Of a DNA stretch of 40,542 nt, positions 8,840-18,412 are shown piece by piece. Each line of letters opens with the position of its first letter. Position 1 is the first letter of the stretch. Source of the DNA: Saprospiraceae bacterium (GTDB lineage: Bacteria; Bacteroidota; Bacteroidia; Chitinophagales; Saprospiraceae); assembly GCA_027488855.1 (NCBI GenBank), contig JAIYAV010000135.1, forward strand, positions 1 through 40,542, in the 5' to 3' direction. The notes beneath the pieces are model-generated. The model was given only the letters and a program-made list of their open reading frames with translations. It was not told where the DNA came from and made no database searches. A program made the translations under genes and the position numbers.

Positions 8840-11221
8840 TTACAGTACAAACTTATTTACCCCGGTTTTCAACACCAAAACCTGCCCCTTCCACATCAAA
8901 TTCCCCGTGGTCTTCTCCGGCAAATCAACTTGAATGTTCCACTTGTTTTGCACCCATTCATAACTCACTGCCAAAGTTCCATTGGGATGAGGAATGCTCC
9001 CACTGATTTTTTTAATCTCCCCAAGATGCGGCTGGATTTTTACCTTCGAAAAATTCAAGCCATCACTTTCGATGCCCAAAAGGGTGCGAAAAAACTCGAT
9101 GTTTGGGCTCGAACCCCAGGCGTGGCAGTCGGAGCGGGAGCTATTCAACTCGGAAGTTTCTGCCCATGTACTTAGCCCCATTTGGATGTTTTCCCGCCAT
9201 TTGTCCAACCATTTCAGGTAATCATTGCCCATTCCGGCTTTTACCAGAGCCTGATGCAGGTAGTATTTGAAATAAATAGAAGCGGGTGCCAGATTAGTAT
9301 CGCTGAGCAATTTTTTTCCCAGAGATACAAGCTGCTCGGGTGCCACCGTTCCGGTTAGGATGGCCAGTGAATTGGTATGTTGCGAAAACAGGTCTTTTTC
9401 CATCCGATCCGCAAACATGCCCTTGCTGGCATCCCAATATTTGCTTTGAATGGTCTTTTTGAGTTGGGCGGCCCGTGCCTGGTAAATCCCGGCGGATTCT
9501 TTGATGCCCAGCTTTGTTTCCAAATCAGCAGCCAATTGATAAGCCCACAACAATTGCAAATCCAGCATAGCCGAGCTGCCATCCTTGCTCAGTGGACCCC
9601 GACCAGCCACCCAGTCTTTGGCTGTTACCCAGTCGGTGAACATCCAGTAGGGCACATCGTGCAGGGAACCATCCGCAGCTTGGAAGCCCCGGAAATAATC
9701 CAGAATCTGCCGCATCCCAGACAACTTGTTTTTGACAAAAACGATGTCCTTGCCATAACGGCTGTAGTCGTGCAACATGCCAATGTACCACAGTGAAAAG
9801 GTCGGAATGTACTGCGGCGTATAGGAAGGGTGCCGACTCAGGGTCACTCCCTCCGGTTGTCGGGACTGGTCCATCTGATCCAGGGCCTGGCGCAACAGCC
9901 GTTCGTCACCACTGTTGTACAAGGACACCAGAGCCTGAATCCGGGCATCTCCGATGTACTGCAACTGTTCATAATACGGGCAATCCATGTAGGTTTCCAC
10001 GGCACAGAGGCGGGCGGTGCGCCAACCAATCTCCAGCATTTTTTGGATTTCGGTGTTTTCAGTATTCAGGCTTGAATTCAATTGGAATGGGTAACCCGTG
10101 AAGTTGCCAGAAATGTCGTGCAGGGTTAGTGCTTCGTCCTTGGTGATGATGCGTACTTGCACATAGCGGTAAGTTCGAAAATTGAGGGTAGTGTAAGTCT
10201 GATTGGAACTGCCATCCGCGAATAAACTGTCTTTTCGCCCGATCATCTGCTTGCCCTCTACCTCGTTCCGATTGCCTTTGTTGGGCGATTTGCTGAATAT
10301 GGCTTCGGCGTATTGCAAGGAAATACTGCCCCCTTTGCCCCCGCTGAATTGCAGGGCAGGATAGGCATTGGTCAGATGGCCTTGATCGAGAAGGATGGTG
10401 GCGATGGTATTGGCGGGGATGTTCAAGTCCATTTTGCTGCTAGGGAACCCAGCGGGGATTTCAATGCCTTGAACTTTGGCCACTTTGGCAAACCTTTCCG
10501 CTTTGAACTCCATCTGCGGCAAGGTAGATGGAATGAGCAGCCAGCCATTGGGCGTACCGTATTGACCCTGGATGTTTTTGGGGTTGCCCGAGAAAATCGG
10601 TTTGGCACTTTTCCAATCCGCATCCGAGAAATCGAGGCCTTGCCAATTCTTGGCTTGTTTGGCCACTTGAACCAATTCCCCTGGCCCGGTCACGTAATAA
10701 CCCGGAATAGCAACCCTCAGTGGCGTATAACTGCTGTCGCGCTGGCATTTCCAGCTGCTATTGGTATTGATAAGGTTCAATGCCTCGGTGGCACCTTGTA
10801 CAATGAAAGCAGTTTGTAGGCTGATTTGTGCTTCGGGGCGCCATTCGGCTTCGTTCCAAACTTGAGCGGCAATGGCGTTTTTTCCAGACTTCAGATAGGG
10901 TGCGATGTCTACCGTTTCGTAATGCCAGTGTTGCAGGTCGCCCCGAACCGGTCCCAGGGAGACCAGCTTTTCATTGACAAACAATTTATACCGATTGTCG
11001 GCAGAGACATGGACAACAAAGGTGGCGGGCGGACTGGCGAGCTCAATGGTTTTTCGAAACAAGTACACACCATAGCCATTGGGTGGCGCACCCGGAACTG
11101 TGATCCAGGAAGCAGACCAGTATTTTTGTAAAATGGCTGGCGCAATGTTTTGGCTGGAAATGAGTCCGCTGTGGAAAAGCATCCAAAGCAGGCAGGCAGT
11201 TTGAAGCAGGATTTTTTTCAT
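8840..11221 (-). CDS. Secreted alpha-L-rhamnosidase (GH78 family)
   Basis: This exported enzyme of 793 residues probably removes terminal alpha-L-rhamnose from plant or microbial glycans. The signal peptide spans about residues 1-23. An N-terminal beta-sandwich carrying the FVVHVSADNRYKLFVNEKLV segment (about 68-87) precedes the (alpha/alpha)6 barrel. The barrel motif DCPYYEQ starts at residue 413 and continues to QYIGD at 421-425, matching the acidic active-site region of this family. Near the C-terminus HAWGSSP begins the usual late motif, followed by a beta domain. It has no T9SS tail, so export to the periplasm is likely. The ATG at 11221 is followed directly by the signal peptide. Exact substrate is unproven because some relatives act on other deoxy sugars. 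Confidence 0.88.
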   Translation of the reverse strand: MKKILLQTACLLWMLFHSGLISSQNIAPAILQKYWSASWITVPGAPPNGYGVYLFRKTIELASPPATFVVHVSADNRYKLFVNEKLVSLGPVRGDLQHWHYETVDIAPYLKSGKNAIAAQVWNEAEWRPEAQISLQTAFIVQGATEALNLINTNSSWKCQRDSSYTPLRVAIPGYYVTGPGELVQVAKQAKNWQGLDFSDADWKSAKPIFSGNPKNIQGQYGTPNGWLLIPSTLPQMEFKAERFAKVAKVQGIEIPAGFPSSKMDLNIPANTIATILLDQGHLTNAYPALQFSGGKGGSISLQYAEAIFSKSPNKGNRNEVEGKQMIGRKDSLFADGSSNQTYTTLNFRTYRYVQVRIITKDEALTLHDISGNFTGYPFQLNSSLNTENTEIQKMLEIGWRTARLCAVETYMDCPYYEQLQYIGDARIQALVSLYNSGDERLLRQALDQMDQSRQPEGVTLSRHPSYTPQYIPTFSLWYIGMLHDYSRYGKDIVFVKNKLSGMRQILDYFRGFQAADGSLHDVPYWMFTDWVTAKDWVAGRGPLSKDGSSAMLDLQLLWAYQLAADLETKLGIKESAGIYQARAAQLKKTIQSKYWDASKGMFADRMEKDLFSQHTNSLAILTGTVAPEQLVSLGKKLLSDTNLAPASIYFKYYLHQALVKAGMGNDYLKWLDKWRENIQMGLSTWAETSELNSSRSDCHAWGSSPNIEFFRTLLGIESDGLNFSKVKIQPHLGEIKKISGSIPHPNGTLAVSYEWVQNKWNIQVDLPEKTTGNLMWKGQVLVLKTGVNKFVL

Positions 11222-11303
11222 CGACTTGTTGTTTGATCTGATGGAGTTAAGACCCTAAAGTTGCACTTTCCCGGTGCATTTACCTACCTGAACTTACCTG
11301 CCT

Positions 11304-12524
11304 TTAACTTTCCAGTACTTTACTTTTGCTCCTCACCCAATATTGCACTCCAATGCTCAAACTTACAATGCCCATCATGGCGATGACCATCGGCAAAGCG
11401 GAATCTTTTTGGAAATAACTCAAGCCAGCCGTAGTCAAAGCGCTGGATGCCATTTGAATGCTGCCCATCATCGCCGTCGCGCTTCCCACGTTTTGGGTAA
11501 AAGGCCGGAGACCCAGGGCCATGGCATTGGGAGTAATCAGACCCAAACACAACATAAAAGCGCACAAACCCGGGAGTAAAACAGGCACCGAAAAGGCGTA
11601 TTGCACAATCAGGAAAAGCCCCCCACAAACCAGCAACTGCACAATTGCGGCCACCAGCGCAATCTGTTCACTCCGGAATTTTTTCAACAACATCCGATTC
11701 AATTGATTGCTCAAAATGAGACAGGCAGCAGTGGTGGCAAATACCCAACCAAACTGTTGTTCCGTCAAACTCAATAGCCGGATAAAAATGAAGGAAGAGC
11801 TGGAAATCCAAGCGAACAAAGCCGCGCTAGCCATAGCCGCCACCAGGCTATAAGCCAAAAAATTGGGTGTACGCAGCACCGACCAATAATTGACCAACAC
11901 CGCTTTGGGGTGTAGTGAATAGTTGGCATCCGAACGTTTGATGTGGGGCAACCACCGGTACAAGGCAAAAAACAGAACCGCAGCCATAATGGCCAAAAGG
12001 AAAAAAATGCTGCGCCAGTCAAAGTAGTACAAAACCCAGGAACCCACACTGGGCGCAATGATGGGGGCAATGCCCATGATCAGGGCCAAGGTAGAAAAGA
12101 TGCTGGCCGTTTGATCTACTGGAAAAATATCGCGGACTACTGCCCGGCTGCCTACTGCGCACATGCTGATGCCCAGGGCCTGAAAAAAACGCAAACTGAT
12201 CAGCCATTCAATGCTGGGGGCCAACGCACAGCCCAGCGAAGCCAGCAAAAATAAGCTCAACCCGAGCAACATGGGATGTTTGCGCCCAAAACGATCCAAT
12301 ACCGGCCCATTGATGATTTGCCCAACGCAGGAACCAATAAAAAAACTACTCATGGAAAGGGTGACCAAGCCAATATCGGTATGGAAATGCCGGGCTATAG
12401 CCGGAAAGGCAGGCAGGTACAAGTCGGTAGTGAATGGCATCAAACCATTCAAACTACCCAGCAGGATGATGACGCTGCGCGGCCGCAGCTCAGTGGTGCC
12501 CGAGGAGGGATGGTGCAGCGTCAT
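11304..12524 (-). CDS. Bcr/CflA-type multidrug efflux transporter (MFS)
   Basis: This is a 12-helix major facilitator transporter of 406 residues if started at the ATG at 12524. A TTG at 12536 would add four residues next to the malic enzyme stop and is less likely. The first helix pair contains NGLMPFTTDLYLPAFPAIA, the classic DxYLPA signature of the Bcr/CflA drug:H+ antiporters, and the loop after helix 2 has GPVLDRFGRKHPML, the MFS loop 2-3 motif. It begins only 12 bp after the malic enzyme stop codon, so the two are probably read together. The exported compound cannot be deduced. Confidence 0.9.
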   Translation of the reverse strand: MTLHHPSSGTTELRPRSVIILLGSLNGLMPFTTDLYLPAFPAIARHFHTDIGLVTLSMSSFFIGSCVGQIINGPVLDRFGRKHPMLLGLSLFLLASLGCALAPSIEWLISLRFFQALGISMCAVGSRAVVRDIFPVDQTASIFSTLALIMGIAPIIAPSVGSWVLYYFDWRSIFFLLAIMAAVLFFALYRWLPHIKRSDANYSLHPKAVLVNYWSVLRTPNFLAYSLVAAMASAALFAWISSSSFIFIRLLSLTEQQFGWVFATTAACLILSNQLNRMLLKKFRSEQIALVAAIVQLLVCGGLFLIVQYAFSVPVLLPGLCAFMLCLGLITPNAMALGLRPFTQNVGSATAMMGSIQMASSALTTAGLSYFQKDSALPMVIAMMGIVSLSIGVQYWVRSKSKVLES

Positions 12525-12536
12525 CTTTCCGCTCAA

Positions 12537-14825
12537 TTATTTGATGGTTTGTGCATCCACCACTGCAATGGCGATCATGTTTACGATTTCCCGAGTGGTA
12601 CTGCCCAATTGCAAGACGTGAGCCGGTTTCTTGAGCCCCAACAAAACCGGGCCAATCTTTTCAATGTCGGCTACTTCCTTGACCAGGTTGTAGGCGATAT
12701 TGGAGGCCGAAAGGTTGGGGAAAATCAGCAGGTTCGCGCCGCCACCGACCAGGTCGCAGAATGGATGATTTTCGCGCAGCAACTCCTGATCAAAAGGCAG
12801 GTGCGCTTGCATTTCCCCATCCACAACCATCTCGGGGTGTTTGGCTTTCAACAACTCGGTGGCCAAACGCATTTTAACCGCGTCTTCACCATCTGCACTA
12901 CCGAAATTGGAATAAGTCAACAAAGCAATGCGGGGTTTGATGTTGAATTTTTCAATTTCCTTGGCGGCCAATTCGGCTATTTCTACTATTTCTTCAGCAC
13001 TCGGGTTGAAGTTGACGGTGGTATCGGCTAGGAAAAGCGGGCCAAAACGGCTCATCAGGATGTACATGCCCGCTACTTTTTTGACCCCTGCCTGCCGTCC
13101 GATCACTTGCAAAGAAGGCCGTACAGTATCGGGGTAATTGCGGGTCATCCCACCGATTAGGGCATCGGCTTCGCCAACTTCTACCATCATCGCCCCGAAA
13201 TAATTCCGCCGCCGCATCATGTCGTGGGCTTCGGATTTATTGAAGCCTTTGCGTTTGCGGTTTTCGAAAAATAGATCGCCATATTTCTGTAAACGAGCTT
13301 GTTCCTCCTCATTTTGTGGCCGCATCGGGTCGATGATGCTGACATCCTGCAAATTCAACTGGTTTTCCTGGATCAGCGACTGGATTTTTTGAACATTCCC
13401 CAACAAAATTGGTGTAGCGATCCGATCGTCCTTGACCTCTTGGGCGGCTTTGAGCACCGCCAGGTTTTCGGCATCGGCCAATACCACCCGCTTGGGGTTG
13501 CGCTTGGCCTGGCTGATGATGGCTTTGGTGAGGGTATTGTCCAGCCCCAGGCGTTTGGAGAGCTGGGTTTCGTAGGCGTCCCAGTCTTTGATCGGAAATT
13601 TGGCTACGCCTGAATCCATCGCTGCCTTCGCCACTGCTGGTGCTACTGCAGTCAGCAAACGGGGATCAGTGGGTTTCGGGATGATGTACTCCCGACCAAA
13701 AGCCATGTTTTCCTTGCCATAGGCCATGTTGACGATATCGGGCACTGGTTTTTTGGCCAAGGCAGCCAATGCACGCACCGCAGCGAGTTTCATTTCTTCG
13801 TTGATCTCCCTGGAACGAACGTCCAAGGCCCCACGGAAAATGTAGGGAAAACCCAGCACGTTGTTGACCTGGTTGGGGTAATCACTGCGGCCAGTGGCAA
13901 TGATGATGTCTTCCCGCGCGGCGGTGGCCTCCTCGTAACTGATCTCCGGGGTAGGGTTGGCCATGGCAAAAACGATACAATCCTTGGCCATTACCTTGAC
14001 CATATCCTGATCCAGCACATTCCCTCTGGACAGCCCGATGAACACGTCAGCACCCACCAAGGCATCACCTAAAGTCGTTTCGGCAGGAGCGTGGTCGTTG
14101 GCAAATTCACTTTTTTTGCCATCCAAATTGGTGCGGCTAGGGTGGATCAAACCTTTGGAGTCAAACATAAACATGTTCGCCTTTTTCGCACCCAGACTAT
14201 GGTAAAGCTTGGAGCAAGAAATGGCCGAAGCACCCGCGCCATTGACGACGATTTTCACTTTGTCAATTTCCTTGCCCACAATTTCCAGCGCATTCAACAA
14301 GGCAGCTGCACTGATGATGGCCGTGCCGTGTTGATCGTCGTGCATCACCGGAATGTTCAACTCGGCTTTGAGGCGCTCTTCGATCTCAAAACACTCGGGA
14401 GCAGAGATGTCTTCCAGGTTGACGCCGCCAAAAGTGGGCTCTAGAATCTTGACCGTCCGTACAAATTCGTCGACATCCTTGGTGTTCAACTCCAGGTCAA
14501 ACACGTCGATGTCGGCGTAGATTTTAAACAACAAACCCTTGCCTTCCATCACTGGTTTGCCAGCGGCCGGGCCAATGTCGCCCAGGCCCAATACCGCAGT
14601 GCCATTGGAAATAACGGCGACCAAATTGCCCTTGGCGGTGTATTTGTAAACGGCTTCGGGGTCAGCCTCAATTTCGAGGCAAGGTTCGGCTACACCAGGG
14701 GAATAGGCCAGGGTCAAGTCGCGCTGAGTAGCGGTTTCCTTGGTGGGAATCACTTCGATTTTCCCTGGGCGTCCTTTGGCGTGGTAATGTAGCGCTTCTT
14801 CTTTTAAGGTTTTATTTGTGTCCAT
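12537..14825 (-). CDS. maeB: NADP-dependent malic enzyme with C-terminal phosphotransacetylase-like domain
   Basis: The enzyme decarboxylates malate to pyruvate with reduction of NAD(P)+. Starting from the ATG at 14825 it has 762 residues, the usual size of MaeB. The reading frame is open 67 codons further upstream, but that extension has no family similarity. The N-terminal part has [28 protein letters not shown] and the metal/substrate segment [10 protein letters not shown], followed by the nucleotide-binding VVNGAGASA. Residues from about 430 to the end form a phosphotransacetylase-like domain, a regulatory module binding acetyl-CoA in known MaeB proteins. A candidate promoter (TTTG, 20 bp, GACATTTG; 14911-14880) lies upstream. 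Confidence 0.93.
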   Translation of the reverse strand: MDTNKTLKEEALHYHAKGRPGKIEVIPTKETATQRDLTLAYSPGVAEPCLEIEADPEAVYKYTAKGNLVAVISNGTAVLGLGDIGPAAGKPVMEGKGLLFKIYADIDVFDLELNTKDVDEFVRTVKILEPTFGGVNLEDISAPECFEIEERLKAELNIPVMHDDQHGTAIISAAALLNALEIVGKEIDKVKIVVNGAGASAISCSKLYHSLGAKKANMFMFDSKGLIHPSRTNLDGKKSEFANDHAPAETTLGDALVGADVFIGLSRGNVLDQDMVKVMAKDCIVFAMANPTPEISYEEATAAREDIIIATGRSDYPNQVNNVLGFPYIFRGALDVRSREINEEMKLAAVRALAALAKKPVPDIVNMAYGKENMAFGREYIIPKPTDPRLLTAVAPAVAKAAMDSGVAKFPIKDWDAYETQLSKRLGLDNTLTKAIISQAKRNPKRVVLADAENLAVLKAAQEVKDDRIATPILLGNVQKIQSLIQENQLNLQDVSIIDPMRPQNEEEQARLQKYGDLFFENRKRKGFNKSEAHDMMRRRNYFGAMMVEVGEADALIGGMTRNYPDTVRPSLQVIGRQAGVKKVAGMYILMSRFGPLFLADTTVNFNPSAEEIVEIAELAAKEIEKFNIKPRIALLTYSNFGSADGEDAVKMRLATELLKAKHPEMVVDGEMQAHLPFDQELLRENHPFCDLVGGGANLLIFPNLSASNIAYNLVKEVADIEKIGPVLLGLKKPAHVLQLGSTTREIVNMIAIAVVDAQTIK

Positions 14826-15137
14826 TTCGGTAAAATAGGTTGAAAAAGGTTTCAAGCTAAACAAATAAGCTTGGTACTGCAAATGTCTACTTTGTTCGGC
14901 TAGGCTACAAATTAAAGGGCGGGAAATTCTGTGCAGAATTGGGACTTGTTTGGGCGGCTTTGTACAAGTAAGCCGAAATTTTCTTGCTTTTATTAAAAAT
15001 AGTACGAAACTTGGTTTATCTACCAAGTAGTTTTGAAAATAAGGTAACCTTACTCCAAAACCCCTTATATTGTTGCACTAAAACAAGGTTGCTCGCACCT
15101 TGAGCAAAAATCAATTTTTTAACTTAAGAAGCTTGTT
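14826..15137. other. Divergent intergenic region with candidate promoters
   Basis: This 312-bp AT-rich gap separates the malic enzyme (minus) from the PepSY-type gene (plus). On the minus strand, TTTG (14911-14908) and GACATTTG (14887-14880) are 20 bp apart, a fair Bacteroidota promoter. A short inverted repeat, ACTTGGT-TTATCT-ACCAAGT, lies near 15009-15028. No coding region or structured RNA is evident. Confidence 0.35.
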
Positions 15138-15653
15138 ATGTCTACCTCAAATTCTTTTAGCAACAACATGCGGGTGATTCACCGCTATTTGGGCTTTTTT
15201 CTCGCTGGCATCATGGCCGTTTACGCCTTAAGCGGAGTGTTGCTCATCTTTCGCGATACCGATTTTTTAAAGCAGAAGAAACAAATTGTCAAGATGATTA
15301 AACCCAATGCCAGCGAAAAAGAGATTGGGGAACAATTGAAGATGCGACAATTCAAAGTGGATAAAACCGAAGGTGATTTGCTCTATTTCCGGGATGGTAC
15401 TTACAACAAAAGCACCGGAAAGGCCGAGATTACGGTAAAAGAACTGCCGACCATTCTGGAAAAAATGACCCATTTGCACAAGGCAAAAACGGAAGATCCA
15501 CTGTATTTCTTCAACATCTTTTTTGGGCTTTCCCTGCTGTTTTTTGTGATTTCCGCATTTTGGATGTTTATGCCCAAAACCACGGTGTTTAAGCGGGGTT
15601 TGTATTTTACCTTGGGAGGAATTATTTTAACTTTAATTTTACTGTTTGTATAA
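15138..15653 (+). CDS. Small PepSY-associated-type membrane protein
   Basis: The 171-residue protein has an N-terminal helix (about residues 15-36, with MRVIHRYLGFFLAGIMAVYALSG), an extracytoplasmic middle of about 95 residues and two C-terminal hydrophobic segments (about 123-142 and 150-170). The His-Arg-Tyr-Leu-Gly followed by a long helix is the opening of the PepSY-associated transmembrane family. That family is often linked to siderophore or iron reductase functions, but this copy is much shorter and lacks obvious haem histidines. It starts with ATG. It lies 59 bp upstream of a lipoprotein gene on the same strand. Function is not established. Confidence 0.8.
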   Translation: MSTSNSFSNNMRVIHRYLGFFLAGIMAVYALSGVLLIFRDTDFLKQKKQIVKMIKPNASEKEIGEQLKMRQFKVDKTEGDLLYFRDGTYNKSTGKAEITVKELPTILEKMTHLHKAKTEDPLYFFNIFFGLSLLFFVISAFWMFMPKTTVFKRGLYFTLGGIILTLILLFV

Positions 15654-15712
15654 AACTGGATTTTTTTTTACTTTTAAAAACGAAATAACAATAACCTTTT
15701 AAACCTTTCAGT

Positions 15713-16303
15713 ATGAAATACCTATTACTCCTCTGTCTGGCAGTATTCAGCTTTACAGCCTGCCAAAACTCAGCCAATAAAACGGCGGAAACTACCGAAG
15801 AAACCACCGATTCGGACGGACCAGAAGGTGACACTGAGCTGGTGCCCATCACCGAGGCAATCCACAATTTTTACAAGTGGTACGGCGATTCCATCAATAG
15901 CCTTCAAAGGATCGACTACATCAATTTTGGTGGCAAACATCTGACTTTAAACAAGACCAAAGTAGACACCTATTTTGATCAGTTCCTCAAAACTGGTTTC
16001 ATCAGTAAGGAATATGTTGATGCTGAAAAAGCATATTTGAAAAATTTGGAAACAACAGTCTGGGCCAAGGAAATCAACGAAGATGGACCAGTGCCAGGCT
16101 GGGATTACGACCGCTTTTTCTGTGCTCAAGACTGGGACATTAAATTTTGGACTACAGCTCCAGTAGATGCTGTAGGTCTGGGCAATAATCGTGTAAGCGC
16201 AACCCTATCGGGAGATGAAGGTGGCAGCGAAAGGACACAGAAACTTGAATTGAAAAAGGAAAATGGGAAGTGGTTGATCACTAAGATTGATTGTGGAGAA
16301 TGA
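15713..16303 (+). CDS. DUF3828-like lipoprotein
   Basis: The 196-residue precursor has a type II signal peptide with a lipobox-like SFTAC (Cys17), so it should be a lipoprotein. The stretch after it is Thr/Glu-rich (about 22-43), a common linker. A compact alpha/beta domain follows (ITEAIHNFYKWYGDSI to the C-terminal KKENGKWLITKIDCGE), resembling DUF3828/NTF2-like lipoproteins. Function is unknown. The stop codon TGA lies inside the first word of the hairpin element that fills the convergent gap. Confidence 0.82.
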   Translation: MKYLLLLCLAVFSFTACQNSANKTAETTEETTDSDGPEGDTELVPITEAIHNFYKWYGDSINSLQRIDYINFGGKHLTLNKTKVDTYFDQFLKTGFISKEYVDAEKAYLKNLETTVWAKEINEDGPVPGWDYDRFFCAQDWDIKFWTTAPVDAVGLGNNRVSATLSGDEGGSERTQKLELKKENGKWLITKIDCGE

Positions 16304-16399
16304 TTCGAATGACGATTTTTTCGAATGACGAATGATGAATTTTGGAGGCAACGCTCGGTATTCGTCATTCGTCATTCGAATCATTCGTCATTCGAAAAT
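16301..16399. repeat. Hairpin element B filling a convergent gap, supplying both stop codons
   Basis: The best-paired arms are 16320-16340 and 16360-16380, 21 bp with one mismatch, built from iterated CGAATGA / ATTCGTC words. Further copies of the word run outward on both sides. The loop holds GGAGGCAACGCT at 16344-16355. The TGA stops of the plus-strand lipoprotein (16301-16303) and the minus-strand cyclase (16388-16390) both lie in copies of the word. It may serve as a two-way terminator, although no U-tract follows the hairpin. Confidence 0.8.
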
Positions 16400-17146
16400 C
16401 GCTACCGCCCTTGTCCAGCCAGCACTTCCACCTTTGATTTTTGCTGGAAAACAAGCCACTTTGAACCCAAAGGGCGGCAATTGATCCAAATTGGCCAGTT
16501 TTTCAATCTGGCAGTATTCCTTCTCCCGACCTACGTAGTGGGCCGCCCAAATTACCCCTGGCCGTGGATTTTGTAAATAATCCTGCACCTGGATGTGCAT
16601 GGGAATGTCCCAACCCCAACCATCGGTGCCCATCACCTTGATGCCCTGATCGATTAACCAGTGGGTGGCTTCGGCGGAAGCACCTACGTGGATTCTGACA
16701 AAGTCTTCATCGTGCAGGCGCTTGTAGGCATCACAACGAATCAAGACAATATCGAACGGTTTGAGGGTGTAGTTGATGGCTGCCAGCTTTTCCTGCAAGT
16801 CTGCTACCGTGATGCAATATCCATCGGGTTTGTCGGTGAAATCCAGCACGACACCGTCAGAAAAAAACCATTCCAGCGGCAATTCCTCAATGGTGCGGGA
16901 CGGTTTTCCAGCACAAGTGGGGAAATAATGCCAGGGCGCATCGATGTGGGTGCCCGTATGGCCAGTGACGTACAAAAACTCCCCGGCAGGGCCGTTGCCT
17001 TCGAGGAAAGCATCGGCGGGCAAACCTTTAAAGAGTTTGGAGCCCATCTTTTTCGCGCCCGCTTTGTGGTCTTCGTAATCGATGGTAGTGGGCAGTGGTT
17101 CTTTGATGTCTGTTGAAATGATAACCGACAAATCGATGATTTTCAT
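16388..17146 (-). CDS. Cyclase-family metal-dependent hydrolase (kynurenine formamidase-like)
   Basis: The 252-residue protein belongs to the cyclase family (PF04199), metal-dependent hydrolases that include bacterial kynurenine formamidase and isatin hydrolase. The signature HTGTHIDAPWHYFP (about residues 63-76) supplies the metal-binding His/Asp residues, and GTDGWGWDIP lies later. It has no signal peptide. It is 6 bp downstream of the ABM-domain gene and is likely translated with it. No tryptophan-pathway gene is nearby, so a role in the surrounding oxidative cluster is more likely than kynurenine metabolism (inference). Its last residues and stop codon are encoded by hairpin element B. 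Confidence 0.87.
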   Translation of the reverse strand: MKIIDLSVIISTDIKEPLPTTIDYEDHKAGAKKMGSKLFKGLPADAFLEGNGPAGEFLYVTGHTGTHIDAPWHYFPTCAGKPSRTIEELPLEWFFSDGVVLDFTDKPDGYCITVADLQEKLAAINYTLKPFDIVLIRCDAYKRLHDEDFVRIHVGASAEATHWLIDQGIKVMGTDGWGWDIPMHIQVQDYLQNPRPGVIWAAHYVGREKEYCQIEKLANLDQLPPFGFKVACFPAKIKGGSAGWTRAVAIFE

Positions 17147-17152
17147 AAAGGA

Positions 17153-17449
17153 CTAATTTTCAAATTTTAGGGAAAAATGCTCCACGTTGGGTGGCCCATC
17201 AAAAAATGGACCGATCAGCGCCCGCCATTCCACGAATAAGTTGGAACTACGAAACCCTTCGGTATGGTCTTCCAGACTTGCCCAACGAATCAGCAAGACG
17301 TAACGGGTAGGTACTTCGATGCAGTGCTGAAACTGGTGCCCGAGGTAACCTTTGGCCTGGCTGATGACCGCCTGGGCTGCCTGGAGATTGGTTTCGAATT
17401 CGGCATTGCTGCCGGGGTTGATGTTGATGGTGGCAACTTCGAGAATCAT
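17153..17449 (-). CDS. Antibiotic biosynthesis monooxygenase (ABM)-fold protein
   Basis: The 98-residue protein has the ABM ferredoxin-like pattern: ILEVATININPGSNAEFE at the start, a central helix with QAAQAVISQAKGYLGHQF, and RYVLLIRWASLEDHTEGFRSS near residues 48-69. Members include quinone monooxygenases and haem-degrading enzymes, but most genomic copies are uncharacterised. It starts with ATG and lies 6 bp upstream of the cyclase-family gene, suggesting a functional pair. A hairpin repeat separates it from the SDR upstream. Confidence 0.87.
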   Translation of the reverse strand: MILEVATININPGSNAEFETNLQAAQAVISQAKGYLGHQFQHCIEVPTRYVLLIRWASLEDHTEGFRSSNLFVEWRALIGPFFDGPPNVEHFSLKFEN

Positions 17450-17502
17450 GTGTTTGTTTTTTTGGACAAAATAGGGAAAAATCAGCTTCCCCTTCTAACG
17501 TG

Positions 17503-17609
17503 TCCCTTAGGTGCCTGAGGTTTCTAAGGTGGTTCAAATTTAGCTCTTCTTCGAAGAGTTCTTTTTTTCTTCACCACCTTAGAAACCTTAGACACCTAAG
17601 GGGCACCTA
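17503..17609. repeat. Hairpin element A2 between SDR and ABM genes
   Basis: The arms 17503-17534 and 17571-17602 pair over about 31 bp with two mismatches. Both are built from CTTAGGTG / TTTCTAAGGTGGT words. A second small stem, CTCTTC-TTCGAAGAG-like, sits at the apex (17544-17557). The word CTTAGGTG continues past the arm and supplies the TAG stop codon of the upstream SDR (17607-17609, minus strand). Confidence 0.8.
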
Positions 17610-18374
17610 AGCCAGCGCACCACCGTCGGCGGGCATGGCCAAGCCCGTAATAAATGACGCTTGTTCCGAGCACAACCAAAGCGCAATTTCCGCGATTTCC
17701 TCCGGCTGCCCCATTCTTTTCATCGCCTGGTAATTGATGGCCGCCTGTTTCGCTTCGGGGTTGTGTGCCAGTTTGCGCCGCCCTTCCATGATCATCGGCG
17801 TTTCGATGGCGGTGGGGCAAATGGCATTGACGCGGATGTTTTTGGTGGCGTATTCGCGGGCAGCAGTTTTGGTGATGCCTACCACCCCGTGTTTGGAGGC
17901 CGCGTAGGGGGAGTTTTCGGGTTGGGCGATCAATCCAGCAGCGGAGGACAAGTTCACAATATTCCCCCCACCTTGTGCCAACATCTGAATGAGCTCAAAC
18001 TTCATGCAGTACCAGGTCCCAGTCAGGTTGACATTGATTTGTTGGTGCCAGTATTCGTCGGGGTATTCGTGAATGGGAAGTGAAACGGGGCCAGCGATGC
18101 CCGCGCAGTTTACCGCGCAATCAAGGCGGCCAAAGCGGTTTACCGTGGAGTTAACCATTGCTTCCACCTCATCTCGAACGGCGATGTTGACGGCGATGGC
18201 CAGCGCTTCTACTTGCATGGCTTTTAATTCCTGGCAGGTTTGTTCAGCTTGTTCACGGTACAGATCGGCTACGACTACTTTCGCGCCTTCGCGGCCAAAG
18301 GCCAGGGCGGTAGCTTTGCCAATGCCGGAGCCAGCACCAGTGACGAGGCAGACTTTATGGAGGAATCTTTGCAT
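17607..18374 (-). CDS. Short-chain dehydrogenase/reductase (SDR), cluster copy 2
   Basis: This NAD(P)-dependent oxidoreductase has 255 residues from the ATG at 18374; an in-frame extension to 18416 lacks similarity and is left out. The nucleotide-binding motif TGAGSGIG is at about residues 10-17 and VVVADLY at the end of beta-2 favours NAD(H) through its Asp. The NCAG motif and the YAASK catalytic pair (Tyr and Lys) are present, followed by RVNAICPTAIETPM. The substrate is not determinable. With SDR copy 1 and the SMP-30 lactonase upstream it resembles the oxidation of sugars to keto-deoxy acids (inference). Repeat element C1 lies upstream and A2 downstream. Confidence 0.88.
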   Translation of the reverse strand: MQRFLHKVCLVTGAGSGIGKATALAFGREGAKVVVADLYREQAEQTCQELKAMQVEALAIAVNIAVRDEVEAMVNSTVNRFGRLDCAVNCAGIAGPVSLPIHEYPDEYWHQQINVNLTGTWYCMKFELIQMLAQGGGNIVNLSSAAGLIAQPENSPYAASKHGVVGITKTAAREYATKNIRVNAICPTAIETPMIMEGRRKLAHNPEAKQAAINYQAMKRMGQPEEIAEIALWLCSEQASFITGLAMPADGGALA

Positions 18375-18412
18375 GGATGTAAGGTTTAATGAGGTTGAGT
18401 TTTTAAAAATTA

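Noticed and set aside
12276-13031. Open frame of 251 codons on the plus strand
   Set aside because: It lies opposite the malic enzyme and transporter genes, has low-complexity Gln/Asn-rich content typical of an antisense shadow, and shows no recognisable motif.
14826-15026. 67-residue N-terminal extension of the malic enzyme
   Set aside because: It has no family similarity, covers the candidate promoter, and the ATG at 14825 gives the normal MaeB length.
16388-17146. Kynurenine formamidase as a firm name
   Set aside because: The family motif is present, but no tryptophan-degradation gene is nearby, and many PF04199 proteins act on other substrates.
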